Source of the DNA: Vicia villosa
Taxonomy: Eukaryota; Streptophyta; Magnoliopsida; Fabales; Fabaceae
Reading direction: 5' to 3'
DNA: 64,000 nucleotides
Assembly (NCBI RefSeq): GCF_029867415.1
Contig: NW_026705329.1
Coordinates: 434,001 to 498,000, forward strand
Under the pieces are notes generated by a model. It saw only the letters and a program-made list of their open reading frames with translations, was not told where the DNA came from and ran no database searches. The first letter of the stretch is position 1. The number at the start of each line of letters is the position of its first letter. This document shows positions 51,365 to 63,115 of this stretch, piece after piece. The position numbers were made by a program, and so were the translations under genes.

Positions 51365-54300
51365 GACTGCATTCAAGATAGCAAAGAATCTGAATGAAGT
51401 CTCTTTGGAAGAGTTAATCAGTGCCTTGAGAAGCCATGAGATAGAGCTGGATGCAAATGAGCCTCAGAAGAAAGGTAAGTCTATTGCATTAAAATCAAAT
51501 TATAAAAAATGCACTAACGCTTTTCAGGCTGAAGAAGTAGATTCTGAAGAATCAGAATCAGAAGAAGAAGATGAACTGTCCATGATCTCCAGAAGGGTAA
51601 ACCATCTCTGGAAGAGCAAGCAAAGGAAGTTCAAGAGCTTCAGAAGTTCAAAGAAGCCTGAAAGAGGAGAATCTTCTGGAGGCAGAAGATCTGACAAGAA
51701 GAAGGTCATCTGCTATGAGTGCAATGAGCCTGGACACTTCAAGAATGAATGTCCAAAACTTCAGAAGGAGAATCCTAAGAAGAAGTTTCAAAAGAAGAAA
51801 GGTCTTATAGCAACATGGGATGATTCAGAATCAGAATCAGAATCAGACTCTGAAGGTGAGCAGGCAAACCTTGCACTGATGGCCACAATGGATGATGGAT
51901 CAGAATCTACATCAGAATCAGATTCTGAGGAGATATCCTTAGCAGCAAAGAAGACAAAGCACAAAATGTCATGGTACCTGGACTCTGGGTGCTCGCGACA
52001 CATGACGGGAAGAAGGTCTATGTTCCAAGACCTGGTGCTTAAATCTGGTGGAGAAGTCAAGTTTGGAGGAGATCAGAAGGGCAAGATTATTGGCTCTGGA
52101 ACCATAAGTATTGGTAACTCTCCTTCCATAACTAATGTACTTCTTGTAGAAGTATTAGCGCATAACTTATTGTCCATAAGTCAATTAAGTGACAATGGTT
52201 ATGACATAATCTTCAATCAAAAGTCTTGCAAGGCTGTAAGTCAGAAGGATGGCTCAATCCTATTTACAGGCAAGAGAAAGAACAACATTTATAAGATTGA
52301 TCTTTCTGATTTTGAGAAGTAGAAGGTAACTTGCCTTATGTCTGTTTCTGAAGAGCAATGGGTCTGGCAAAGAAGATTAGGACATGCTAGTTTGAGGAAG
52401 ATTTCTCAGATTAACAAATTAAATCTGGTCAGAGGACTCCCAAATCTGAAATATAAATCAGATGCTCTTTGTGAAGCATGTCAGAAGGGCAAGTTCTCCA
52501 GACCTTCATTCAAATCTAAGAATGTTGTCTCTTCCTCAAGGCCGTTAGAACTTCTGCACATTGATCTGTTTGGACCAGTCAAAACAGCATCTGTCAGAGG
52601 GAAGAAATATGGATTAGTCATCGTAGATGATTATAGCCGCTGGACATGGGTAAAGTTCTTAAAACACAAGGATGAGTCTCATTCAGTGTTCTTTGAATTC
52701 TGCACTCAGATTCAATCTGAGAAGGAGTGTAAAATCATAAAGGTCAGAAGTGATCATGGTGGTGAATTTGAGAACAGATTCTTTGAGGAGTTCTTCAAAG
52801 AAAATGGTATTGCCCATGATTTCTCTTGCCCTAGAACTCCACAGCAAAATGGAGTTGTAGAGCGAAAGAATAGGACTCTACAAGAAATGGCCAGAACCAT
52901 GATAAATGAAACCAATATGGCTAAGCACTTCTGGGCAGAAGCAATAAACACTGCATGTTATATTCAGAATAGAATATCTATAAGACCTATTCTAAATAAG
53001 ACTCCTTATGAATTGTGGAAGAACAGAAAGCCCAAAATTTCATATTTTCATCCTTTTGGATGTGTGTGTTTTATTCTGAATACTAAAGATCATCTTGGTA
53101 AATTTGATTCTAAGGCACAAAAATGTTTCCTTCTTGGATATTCTGAACGCTCTAAAGGCTACAGAGTATACAATACTGAAACATTGGTTGTAGAAGAATC
53201 AATCAATATCAGATTTGATGATAAGCTTGGTCTTGAAAAGCCAAAGCAGTTTGAGAATTTTGCAGATAAAGATATTGATATATCAGAAGCTGTAGAACCA
53301 AGAAGCAAAGTTTCAAAAGCTGAGAATCTAAGAAGCAAAGAATCAGAAGATCAAGTTGCTGCATCTTTAGAGAATCTCATAATTTCTGAAGAGCCAACAG
53401 TCAGAAGATCTTCTAGACTCATCTCAGCTCACTCAGAAGATGTGATCCTTGGAAAGAAAGATGATCCTATCAGAATCAGAGCATTCCTTAAGAACAATGC
53501 AGAATGTCAATTAGGTCTTGTTTCTTTGATCGAGCCAACTTCTGTTGATCAAGCTCTAGAAGATCCAGACTGGATAATTGCCATGCAAGAAGAACTAAAT
53601 CAGTTTACAAGGAATGATGTATGAGATCTTGTTCCTAGACCAAAAGGATTCAACATCATTGGTACAAAGTGGGTTTTCAGAAACAAGCTTAGTGAGAAGG
53701 GAGAAGTGGTAAGAAACAAAGCCAGACTGGTGGCTCAGGGATATAGTCAACAAGAAGGAATTGACTATACAGAAACCTTTGCACCAGTGGCCAGGTTAGA
53801 ATCTATTCGCTTATTAATTTCTTTTGCCACTCAACATAACATCACTTTGTATCAGATGGATGTTAAGAGTGCCTTCTTAAATGGTTATATAGATGAGGAA
53901 GTCTATGTCCACCAACCTCCTGGTTTTGAAGACTCTAAGTCTCCAGAACATGTTTTCAAACTTAAGAAATCATTGTATGGATTGAAGCAAGCTCCTAGAG
54001 CTTGGTATGAAAGATTAAGTTCTTTCCTTCTAGACAATGGTTTCACTAGAGGACAAGTGGATACGACTCTCTTCTGTAAAACATCTAAGAAGGACATTTT
54101 AATTTGTCAAATTTATGTTGATGATATTATTTTTGGAACATCTAATGCGTCACTTGGAAAGGAGTTTGCTAAGTCTATGCAGGCTGAATTTGAAATGAGT
54201 ATGATGGGTGAACTCAAGTATTTTCTTGGGATTCAAATCAATCAAACTTCTGATGGAACTTATGTTCATCAAACGAAGTATGTGAAAGAACTTCTGAAGA

Positions 54301-55061
54301 AGTTTAATCTTTCTGAAAGCAAAGAAGCCAAAACTCCTATGTATCCAACGTGTGTTCTAGGTAAAGATGAGGTAAGTAAGAAGGTAGATCAGAAGTTGTA
54401 CAGAGGTATGATTGGATCTCTTATATATTTAACTGCTTCTAGACCTGACATCCTATTCAGTGTTTGTTTGTGCGCTAGATTCCAATCAGATCCTAGAGAA
54501 TCTCACTTAACTGTCGTTAAGAGAATTCTGAGGTATCTGAAAGGTACTACTAATGTTGGTTTAGTCTACAGAAAATCTAAAGAATACAACTTAGTAGGAT
54601 TTTGTGATGCTGACTATGCTGGAGATAGAATTGAAAGGAAAAGTACTTCTGGAAGTTGTCAATTTCTAGGAAGTCATCTGATCTCCTAGTACAGCAAGAA
54701 GCAAGCTACCATTGCCCTCTCAACAACAGAAGCAGAATATGTTGCTGCTGCTGGTTGTAGCACACAAATGCTCTGGATGAAGAGTCAGCTAGAAGATTAT
54801 CAAATATATGAGAGTAACATTCCTATCTTCTGTGATAATACTTCTGCCATATGTTTATCTAAGAATCCTATCTTACATTCCAAAGCTAAACATATTGAGA
54901 TTAAACATCATTTCATTAGGGACTATGTTCAGAAGGGTGTTCTCTCTTTAAACTTTGTGGATACAGACCATCAATGGGCTGATATCTTTACAAAACCCCT
55001 TGCTGAAGATAGGTTTAAGTTCATTCTGAAGAATATCAGTATTGACTTATGCCTAGAATAA
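51365..55061 (+). pseudogene. S1 gag C-terminus fused to pol, three nonsense codons
   Basis: One reading frame from T-A-F-K-I-A-K (gag residue ~198) to the end of RNase H. The CCHC knuckle CYECNEPGHFKNEC and acidic stretch are present. At about 51930 a deletion of some 0.7 kb joins ...S-D-S-E-E to I-S-L-A-A-K-K of pol, so gag and protease, normally in different frames, are in frame. Protease, integrase, RT and RNase H motifs follow (D-S-G, H-I-D-L-F-G, Y-V-D-D, S-T-T-E-A-E-Y). Stops: TAG at 52320-52322 (CAG elsewhere), TGA at 53622-53624 (TGG elsewhere), TAG at 54687-54689 (TGG elsewhere). All three are transitions. Confidence 0.9.
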
Positions 55062-55553
55062 GAAGATGAGAAGATCTCATGTATGGTTAAATTCTGAAAT
55101 GTGTTAGGATTATGTGTATATAAGAAGTTCTGATAATGATCAATTAGAAGTTCTGATTCTTTTATTACTAACGTTTCATTATCTAAGTTGATTCAGAATC
55201 TCTTTTAAAGTAAAACAGCTGTCACCAGTTTTCCAGAAAATGAACACGTGTTTACTATTTCTGGACAAGCATGCGTGCAGTTGAGGAGACGCCGCCCTAG
55301 GTAACTGTGCAAATCATTTCATTTTGTCACTTTATCTCTCCTAACGTCATATCTCATTAAATGCAAATTGATGTCATGTTTTTTTGTAATCATTTCACTT
55401 AAACCATTTTGCAGTTATTTTTTTTCTTTCAAACCTTTTATATACTCCCTTTCATCTTCATTTCATCTTTTTCACTCTCTCTCTTCATTCGTCTCTCTCT
55501 TTTTGCATTCATCGCATAAACCCTAGTTTGTGTCTGAAACTTAGCATATCATC

Positions 55554-56952
55554 ATGAATCCTTCATCAAGTTCCTCAAATCAAGCAGAAGAAATGTCTTC
55601 CACTCAACTGGTTTTCAGCAAGCATAGGTATGCTCCATTGAAGACCTGTTTCATTCCTCCATTAGAAATGGAAGTTCTTTGTGAGTCCTCGGTGGATTTT
55701 GAGAATCTGAAAGCATATGGTTTCAAACCTGATGCAAAGATTATGGCACAAGGATGGTCAAACTATCTTGATAGATTGGTTGGACCAATTTATCCGGCTC
55801 TTGTGAAAGATTTCTGAATCTCAATCTTCTATCCAACCTCCTCCTTCTGAACCTCACAACACCTTCACCATTCCAAATCCTCCTCCACCATCTCTTTCTA
55901 CACCTATCTTGAACCCCACTCCACTAAATGTCTATCCTCCCACACCCACTGATATACCATCCTCATCAACCATCTCCACAGTTATTCCATCCTCTTCAAC
56001 CACAGCACCTCCACCTTCTCTGTCCCATCCCTTTCCTACCAGAAAATCCAACCCATACTGCCTTCTCTACCCTGACTACAAATTTACCTTCAATCCTCCT
56101 GAACCTCACATCTATCTGGAGTTGTTCAGGCAAGAAGTTATCAGTAGGCTGGATCTCTTGCAAGATGCTTTCTTCAATGACCTTGATGATGTTTCTACTA
56201 GAAACCTTTGGAGAAGCTTTCGCCAAGATTTTCAGGTGGGAGCTATGGCTGTTCAGAAGAGACTAGTGGCTGCTGCTCCTGGTTATGCTGGATATCTTCT
56301 TGAAGTTGATAATGGTGTCTATTATCATCCCATCAGAAACAGGAGAGTTCTTGAGGAGAAGATGTTTATTGATGAGTTGCTGGACAATCCTTGCAGAGAG
56401 ATTGTGGTCTGGAGACCTAAGTATCCAGTTCTGACTGGAGACTTCAAGTCCTTGTTTGACCTTCTGAGGGAAAATCCTTCTGAGGAAGACCCCAATTTGG
56501 TCATTCCAGAAGTTGTTGACCCGCCAGAAGTTGAAGGTCCTTCTGCCCCAAGGAATCTTGCTGCCATTCTTCAAGCTCTTGAGAATGGAGATTCTGATCT
56601 TCCTGCTCCTGAGTATGAAGAAGATGCTGACATGGGAGAACCTGATGCTGAAGATAATCTTGCTGAGTCTATTCCTGTTGAGGAAAATCAAGATGAAGAT
56701 CTTACAATGGAAGTTGCAGTTCAGAATGCTGTCCCTCTGGATAGAAGTTGTGAAGCTTCTTCTGGTGAACCCTCTCTTCTGGTGAAGACTCTTGAGGTTA
56801 TTCAGAAGAACCAAGCTGAGCTAGCTTCTCGTATGAACAAGCAAGAGGACACCAATGCTGAGTTTCGCTCTTTCATGGAGAGGCAGACTGAGAGCAATGC
56901 TGGGATTCATGACATGCTGGCAAAGATTATGTCTAAGCTAGGGTCGTCTTAG
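55554..56952 (+). pseudogene. S1 env-like third ORF, one frameshift
   Basis: The Sirevirus third-ORF position. The first part (55554-55817, 88 codons, MNPSSSS...) ends at a TGA caused by a one-base-type frameshift near 55812. The +1 frame is open from there to 56952. Read with the shift it would be about 465 residues: a Pro/Ser/Thr-rich segment, a central domain of about 150 residues without a family I recognise, an acidic segment rich in Glu/Asp, and a C-terminal heptad-like stretch (L-E-V-I-Q-K-N-Q-A-E-L). No clear transmembrane segment. The name env-like follows SIRE1 literature, not demonstrated function. 55062-55553 is leader without a gene. Confidence 0.75.
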
Positions 56953-57951
56953 TCTTTGTGTCTTAGTTGTTTCTTTCTTTGTTTCTTGCATTTGTCTTCT
57001 ATGCATCCTCTTTTGTACTTTCTGACAATTCTCCTTTTGCAATCAATGAAAGTTATCCTTCTTTTCTCTCATAATTGTTTTATCTGAATCTTTTGTGTTT
57101 TTTGATGTTGTGACAAAAAGGGGGAGAAAATGTGATAAATGATCTGATTTATGTTATCAGTTGTTGCTGGGAGAAAGTCTCCACATTTCTAACAGAACTT
57201 GCAAGTTCTATGTCTTTGAGTGTTTTGCAGGAAGTGAAGATCTTCTTAAAAGCTCAACATAAGAAGCAAAGACATGGGGAAAAGCAATTTTGTATGGATT
57301 CAAGCTCATGGAAATTGAAGCAAGCTGAGTGCTATGAAGCTTCAAGATCAGAAGCAAGAAGGAAGAATGTTATGGTATTCTGATGATAGAATATTATCTA
57401 ACTCATTCTTATTCCTTAAATGTTCTGATGCTTGTTTTAGTTCTAAATATGCTCTGAAACATTATTGTTTTTGCTCTGATACATATTATATGTTCTGATA
57501 CATATTTTATGTTCTGACTCATTCATGCTCTGATTTTTGTCGTTTAGTTTGTTCTGTAACATTTCAGGATGTAGAGATGCTCTGATGATGCTCTGGTACA
57601 TTCAACAATGTTCTGATACAATCTAGCATGCAATGATTCAAGAAGAAATTCAAGCTCTGAAGCTGTCCTATGGAAGCAAGAATCAGGAGCTATGAATGTT
57701 CTGAAGTTCTAAGCATATGTGATCGTCTCAACTGAAATGGAAAATACTCAGGGAAGTCCTTTTATTATAAATTTCTTCCAGTATTTATTTCAGGGGGAGA
57801 TTATTTATCTCAGGGGGAGATTGTTAATTTCAGGGGGAGACATATTCACACACTATGTTTATATGCTTATGCTATAGCTGTGTAATTGTCTTTAGTCATC
57901 TGATATTCTGATCGCAAATTCATATCATTTATATATGTTTTTGTCATCATC
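56953..57951 (+). other. S1 3' UTR with repeated polypurine motifs
   Basis: No gene. AAAAAGGGGGAGA at 57115-57127; CAGGGGGAGA at 57791-57800, 57811-57820 and 57831-57840, 20 bp apart. A single 70-bp unit (57640-57715) corresponds to the array in M1 and S2. Confidence 0.8.
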
Positions 57952-57964
57952 AAAAAGGGGGAGA
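57952..57964 (+). promoter_or_regulatory. S1 polypurine tract
   Basis: AAAAAGGGGGAGA, one base before TGTTAGAACA of the 3' LTR. Primes plus-strand synthesis. Confidence 0.85.
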
Positions 57965-57965
57965 T

Positions 57966-59114
57966 TGTTAGAACAAGATTTGTTCTGATCAATATTCTTA
58001 GTTTTGATGATAATAATGTATATGAATTTTGTATGAGATAATGTGGTACTCTAATACTATGCAATTTCCATTTCAGGAATTATATAAAGAGTATGCACAA
58101 AATCAGAGCAAGAAGCACTGACTCAGAAGGTTCAGCATGCAACATCAGAACATGGTCTGGCAAGACATCAAAAGATGGTCAAGCAGAATCAGAACATGGT
58201 CTATGGAAGCATCAGAAGGACTTGAGATCAGAAGCAGAAGCACTGAAGTTCTCATGGTATCACGCTAAGAAGCACTTCAAGGTCAGAAGACAAGAAGATG
58301 CTCTGCACCAAGCTGTTTGACTATGATGATATTCAAACGTTGTTTACACAAACATCAGATCAGAAGCAAGTACTAGCTGGCAGGCTACGCTGACTGACAA
58401 AAGGAACGTTGAAAGCTATTAAAGGCAACGTCAGTAGACACAGCGAAAGCAAGGCTCGAGGTAGTTGACAAAAGAGTGAAACATTAAATGCAATGCTATA
58501 CGGAATACACAAAGCATTAAATGCTCCCAACGGTCATCTTCTCAAACGCCTATAAATATGAAGTTCTGATGAGAAGCAAGGTTACGAACTTTTTTGAACA
58601 TAACACTCGATCCAAAAACGCTGAAACGCTGTTCAATTCAAAAGCTCTCAAACTTCATCTTCAACCTCACTACATTGCTGTTGTAATATATTAGTGAGAT
58701 TAAGCTTAAACTTAAGAGAAAATCACAGTTGTGATAATAGCTTTATAAGAAGCATTGTAACTCTTAGAATTTGTTTACATTAAGTTGTAAGAACTAGAGT
58801 GATCAGGTTGTTGATCAGAATACTCTAGAAAGTCTTAGAGGGTATCTAAGCAGATTGCTCCTAGAGTGATCAGGTTGTGATCAGTATACTCTAAAAGACT
58901 TAGAAGTTGTCTAAGTGGAAAACCATTGTAATCTTGTGTCATTAGTGGATTAAATCCTCAGGTGAGGTAAATCACTCCAAGGGGGTGGACTGGAGTAGTT
59001 TAGTTAACAACGAACCTGGATAAAAATCATTGTGCAAATTGTTTTTATCTTACAAGTTTTAAAGCTACACTTATTCAAACCCCCCCCCCTTTCTAAGTGT
59101 TTTTCTATCCTTCA
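57966..59114 (+). mobile_element. S1 3' LTR, 1149 bp
   Basis: Ends TTTCTATCCTTCA and is followed by AAAAC. TATA box at 58550-58558. Two stem-loop units. It carries changes not in the 5' LTR, such as CAATGCTATACGG for CAATGTTGTACGG and AACCTGG for AACCAGG. Confidence 0.93.
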
Positions 59115-59119
59115 AAAAC
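59115..59119. other. S1 target-site duplication (right)
   Basis: AAAAC, equal to 42729-42733. Confidence 0.92.
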
Positions 59120-59194
59120 AAATAAGATTTTGTAGTTGTCTTGTTTTATCAAGTAGCATAACTATTATAAGCAAAATTGTGAAAATTAATGTAC

Positions 59195-60136
59195 CTGCAC
59201 TTTGATCCAAGTAATGTTGTTTGATTTAGTCCGTGATACCTGTGCGTCTCTTTGACTTCGGAATACTTGTATTGATCTAACAAAATAAAAGCATATATTT
59301 AGATCAATCTCACAAATAATTAAATATATAAATATACATGAATATTTAGAACGGTCTCACTTACCTATCAATCATTTTCTTCATATCTGGATAATTGGTC
59401 CACTCACCATCTACTGAATTCAGATAATAGACCACTTATTTTATAGGATCGATAGCAAGCAACAACCAGAGTGCTCTATAAATTAAAACAAAAGTTTATA
59501 TGAAAATTTTGCTACGCAAAAGAAACAAAGATTAGATGAACCAAGAATGAAAAACTAACCCTATTGGTCGAGTATTATACGCCCAAAGATACAAGCTTTC
59601 TGTATTGTTGGTAGCCATGAATATCTCGACTAAGCGTTGTCTAAATGAATCTGGTTATCTATCAATTGTCTCTCCGCTGACAGGGGAGGAAGACACGAAA
59701 TGGAATCTGTTTGACAATTCAGTCCCGCGCATCATTTTGTCATACAACAACCTTAAATAACAACATAATAAACATTAGACTATTTTCACTGAAATGTGTA
59801 AATAAATTGTTCAACTAATTAAATAATATATTCATTGGATTATCGGATGTATGAGTGAATATTACCGACGCCTAATTGTTCATGCTTAAAAATCTCTTCC
59901 ATGTCCTCTAGTGCAACTCTTTCGAGGAATTCAAAACCAAAGACAGCTTCATCCATATTAATTTCACGAATAGCACCTGTCGTCAAATCTCGCATATCCA
60001 CAAGAGTTCCAAGCGTCTGCTGCTAGTATCGAGGCACAAAAGCACCTCTTTTTGCCACGGCCTTCAGAGGACCCTTTTCCTTGGGTGGTACGCTACGAAT
60101 TTGCTGGCTCACTTGTTGTGACCCGTGAGCAGATAC
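59195..60136 (-). pseudogene. ULP1 (C48 peptidase)-like domain exons of the host gene
   Basis: Minus-strand exons at 60136-59866, about 59750-59560, 59475-59365 and 59276-59195, most with GT/AG borders. Translation gives L-L-L-A-I-D-P, V-V-Y-Y-L-N-S and T-W-I-K-V-Q, the core of plant Ulp1-like proteases. The usual catalytic His (H-W) reads L-W and the usual Asp (Y-L-D-S) reads Y-L-N-S. In-frame stops: TAG at 60025-60023, one TAA in the 59.7-kb exon and one TAA in the 59.4-kb exon (I-K-stop-V-V-Y). The catalytic-Cys exon lies beyond S1 at 42719-42624. A decayed gene, not a working protease. Confidence 0.72.
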
Positions 60137-60216
60137 CTAAAAATCATATAACTTAGGTAAATTATAAAATCATGCAGTTTTAGATTCAGATCATATAATT
60201 AACATTTTAAATGTAC

Positions 60217-61301
60217 CTCTTTTAGTGATGCAACAGACTCGTCGTACTGCAAAATCCCTTTACCCTTAATTGCGGGTTTTGAAGGAGTCTAAAATTATCA
60301 TGTAAAAAATAATTAACATAACGGTTCAGAATTGACATTTGAAAACTAAATGATTCATAATGGTTTTCAACATACCTCATCATCAATGAAAATGAGTTCC
60401 GAGGGCCATGCAACAAATGACCCTATTGCATCTCGCAGCAATGTTGTCTCTGAGACCATGTCAGGTACCGGTAGAAACGCATCGTAATCTAATTCAACAT
60501 CAACCGATACTTTCAAGTGTCCATCCGGGAGCGGTCTATGGTGAAGTAAATCTCCCAAAGTGTTGTGCACTTTTCCCTTGCCAACTAGGCGATAATCACG
60601 TGATGATAAGTATAGTTGGCAAGATGAAATACCCTAAACCAATAATAAATATGTTACTGTTAATTCAATAATAGAAAGAGGTGGAAAAAAAGGGAAACTT
60701 GAACAATATAGAGTCATTATCATTACAGAAATAGAACAATTGTAAGAAAAAAGAATTTATAATTACGTCGGGAAATTTTTTTTGACAGTTGATACTAGCT
60801 TTATCACTAGTTTCTTTCACCGATGAAGTATTGCACTTTTCCCTCATATATATCCCTTTATCTCTCTGCAATTCAGAGACTTGTGCTTGTAAATCCTGCA
60901 ATTTTTGCATCACTTCTTCATTGGTAGGATTTCTTCTCCTAGGATGCTTATAGAAAGAGGTTTGAGTCACACCATGACCTTTACCCCTCACCCGACCGGG
61001 ATACTCAGGAACATCTAGTGCTCTACTAAGTACGCTCCTATTATCCTGGTCCTCACCGGTGGATACCGATTGCGACATGGTCTCCTGTAATTCATTTACA
61101 TTTCAAAAATTATTAGTGGAGATAAAAAAATCAATTATATATTAATAAACATTTGATTTAATTAAAGAGACAATGTTGTACTTACACATTCATCATAAAC
61201 TTTTTGAATACAGGATCAACAGCTCGATTCTTGCCCACACGAGCTTCCTTCCACAACACATGTACTGGAAGTGAGGTTTCCTCGCTTTTCGTCTCCTCTA
61301 A
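60217..61301 (-). pseudogene. Central exons of the host transposase/ULP1-like gene
   Basis: Exons 61301-61188, 61084-60767, 60633-60376 and 60288-60217 on the minus strand, all open, each a multiple of three and phase 0, with GT/AG borders. They read L-W-K-E-A-R-V-G-K-N, then R-A-L-D-V-P-E-Y-P-G-R-V-R-G and a short coiled coil (E-E-V-M-Q-K-L-Q-D-L), then a compact domain with L-K-V-S-V-D-V and A-I-G-S-F-V-A-W-P. These are typical of plant proteins that link a Ptta/En/Spm transposase-type region to a ULP1 domain. Introns hold nothing else. Confidence 0.7.
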
Positions 61302-61384
61302 CTATGCATTGACACAAATGATAAGATCGTCAAATATAACACATTTAGACAATTAATAAGAACGTAGCATTTCTATTTACTTAC

Positions 61385-62102
61385 AATTTTTTCCTCTAAG
61401 CGTGCATATCCCAAACGCCCTTTTTTGTATGGATACGCGGGTTTTGATGCTCTCGCCTTATTTTTGGCACTCTTTTTCTGGAAATCTTTATCTCTTTGAT
61501 TTACAAACTCAACCCAATCTTCATCTTTAATGAAGATCTCATACTTTTTTGGACGTCCTGGGGCCTCTTCAAGAAAATTTCCTTCTTTATCCTTAAGAAA
61601 GGTGTTTGTTAAAAAAGCTTTCCACCCTCTATGTCTTTTTCTGGCCAAACAAAGTATGTAGCGTTTACGCTCATCTGGTATGTTAAAAGACCTCTGCGAA
61701 AAAACATACGCATAGAGTGTGTTAGTATAAGTAATTTAAAAACATTATCGTCAAGATAATAACAACAACCATATATGATACCTTAAGCTCAGCCCAAAGC
61801 ATATCTTTTTTCTCGTCCAATGGTTTACTTTTCATATTCCATTTAGATACGGAGATTGGAATATGCATACGAACAAGTGTACCAACGTAGCTTGTCAACT
61901 TTGCAGCATTAGTACCAATTGCTTGGTTATCAGGATTCCATTCTAAATTATATATTAATCCTTTGTCTCTATCTCGAATGATTCCCTTCATAATGGTGAT
62001 GCCTCGTGCAACTTCTCTTGCTGAAGTATCAGTTGGAGGATTTGTATCTGAAGCATCTCTATCGTGTGAGTTTCCTTGTAAGTTTTCTTGATTACTAGCC
62101 AT
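61385..62102 (-). pseudogene. Plant transposase (Ptta/En/Spm, Transposase_24-like) exons
   Basis: Exon 62102-61782 starts ATG (M-A-S-N-Q) and encodes 107 residues with N-A-A-K-L-T-S-Y-V-G and V-S-K-W-N. Exon 61693-61385 encodes 103 residues with R-Y-I-L-C-L-A-R-K-R-H-R-G-W-K and K-G-R-L-G-Y-A-R-L-E-E-K. Both are phase 0 with GT/AG borders and open. Similar to the DNA-binding-type accessory proteins of CACTA elements. The ATG at 62102 may be the true start of the gene, in which case the exon at 62.7-63.1 kb belongs to a separate transposase. Confidence 0.7.
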
Positions 62103-62689
62103 TTGACCTGTATCAAACAAACTAAAGCACATTAGTACACTATTACTATTTAAACATGTATACAAGTCAAATGAAAGTCAAAGTGACTATGTCCAAGTAA
62201 ATCGGAATCGAAATCGGTGAAATCAGAATAAGTGTCAAAAAAAGAAAGTTGTCGGAATTGAACGAAATTTACATGGCTATGGTAAAACGTTCTCACAGTC
62301 TAAAAAATGAAGTCAGTTTTCCGAAATTTAGACCCTAAGCCCGACTTTTGATTATGGACAGAAGCAAAACCGATAAAAAAACAGTCCCAAAATGCAAAGA
62401 TAAGTGCATGAGCAGCTCCGGAATCGTCAAAATAGTATAGTTACATGTAACGAAGTCGACAAACGGATACATGGTTTAAAAGTTATGTACAAAACGAAAA
62501 TATGCACCAAAATCGGATATTTGTGTCATTTTCTGATTAGCTCGAGTTTTGATGTTTGGAAATGGTTTAACAACTATCTTGAACTCATCGGTAGATGACA
62601 CAAACCTCAAATGACAAGTATTTTAACAATCGGCGCAAAATTGAAAAAAACTATACAAATTGAATATAAATATATATACACTAATTGAA

Positions 62690-63115
62690 TAGGAATATAT
62701 AACTATACAACGGTTTCTCTGCATCCCTTACCAACCTCTCGAACATTTTGGGACAATCCTCAAGATCTTCTTCAAGTGCTTCTGCAATCTCTTCGACTCT
62801 ATCATGATTGTATGTGTCTGTGCAATCGTCATTTGAAGCATACGTCGTATTATACCTCGGTTCAACATTCCCGTTACTTTTCTCACCATGCAAATTCCAA
62901 CATGTATAACTTCTATCAATTCCAAACCGTATTAAATGCGATGCCAACTGATCCGCGTCAACCTGACCCCCATAATAGCAACCCAAGCAAGGACACGTCA
63001 TTCGACTCGAGTCTTCGGCGTGCGCAACCATAAACTTAACGACTTCTAATACCCCTTTCTCGTACTCTTTCGACAATCGATTTGAATGCATCCATGTCTT
63101 AATTAAGCTAAACAA
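62690..63115 (-). pseudogene. Transposase-associated domain (CACTA TNPD N-terminus) fragment
   Basis: W-M-H-S-N-R-L-S-K-E-Y-E-K-G-V near the start, then C-P-C-L-G-C and Y-T-C-W-N-L-H-G-E, the signature of the domain at the N-terminus of plant CACTA (En/Spm) transposases, including the Cys/Trp/His pattern. It ends D-A-E-K-P-L-Y. The large catalytic domain that follows in TNPD is missing; 62166-62690 is non-coding. No CACTA terminal repeats were recognised in the window. Confidence 0.75.

Larger units (their letters stand above)
42734..59114 (+). mobile_element. S1: complete-ended Sirevirus (16.4 kb with nested insertions), TSD AAAAC
   Basis: 5' LTR 42734-43884, 3' LTR 57966-59114, AAAAC at 42729-42733 and 59115-59119. 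Inside: gag (split), pol with three stops, env-like ORF, UTR with polypurine repeats. Nested in gag are a solo SIRE LTR (44273-45491, TSD CTATC) and chromovirus T (45789-51364, TSD GACTG). About 14 differences between its LTRs (by eye, about 1.2%) make it older than the block duplication. Confidence 0.93.

Noticed and set aside
59120..63115. A complete CACTA transposon
   Set aside because: Coding parts typical of CACTA proteins are present, but I find no CACTA terminal inverted repeats, no 3-bp target duplication and no main transposase domain.
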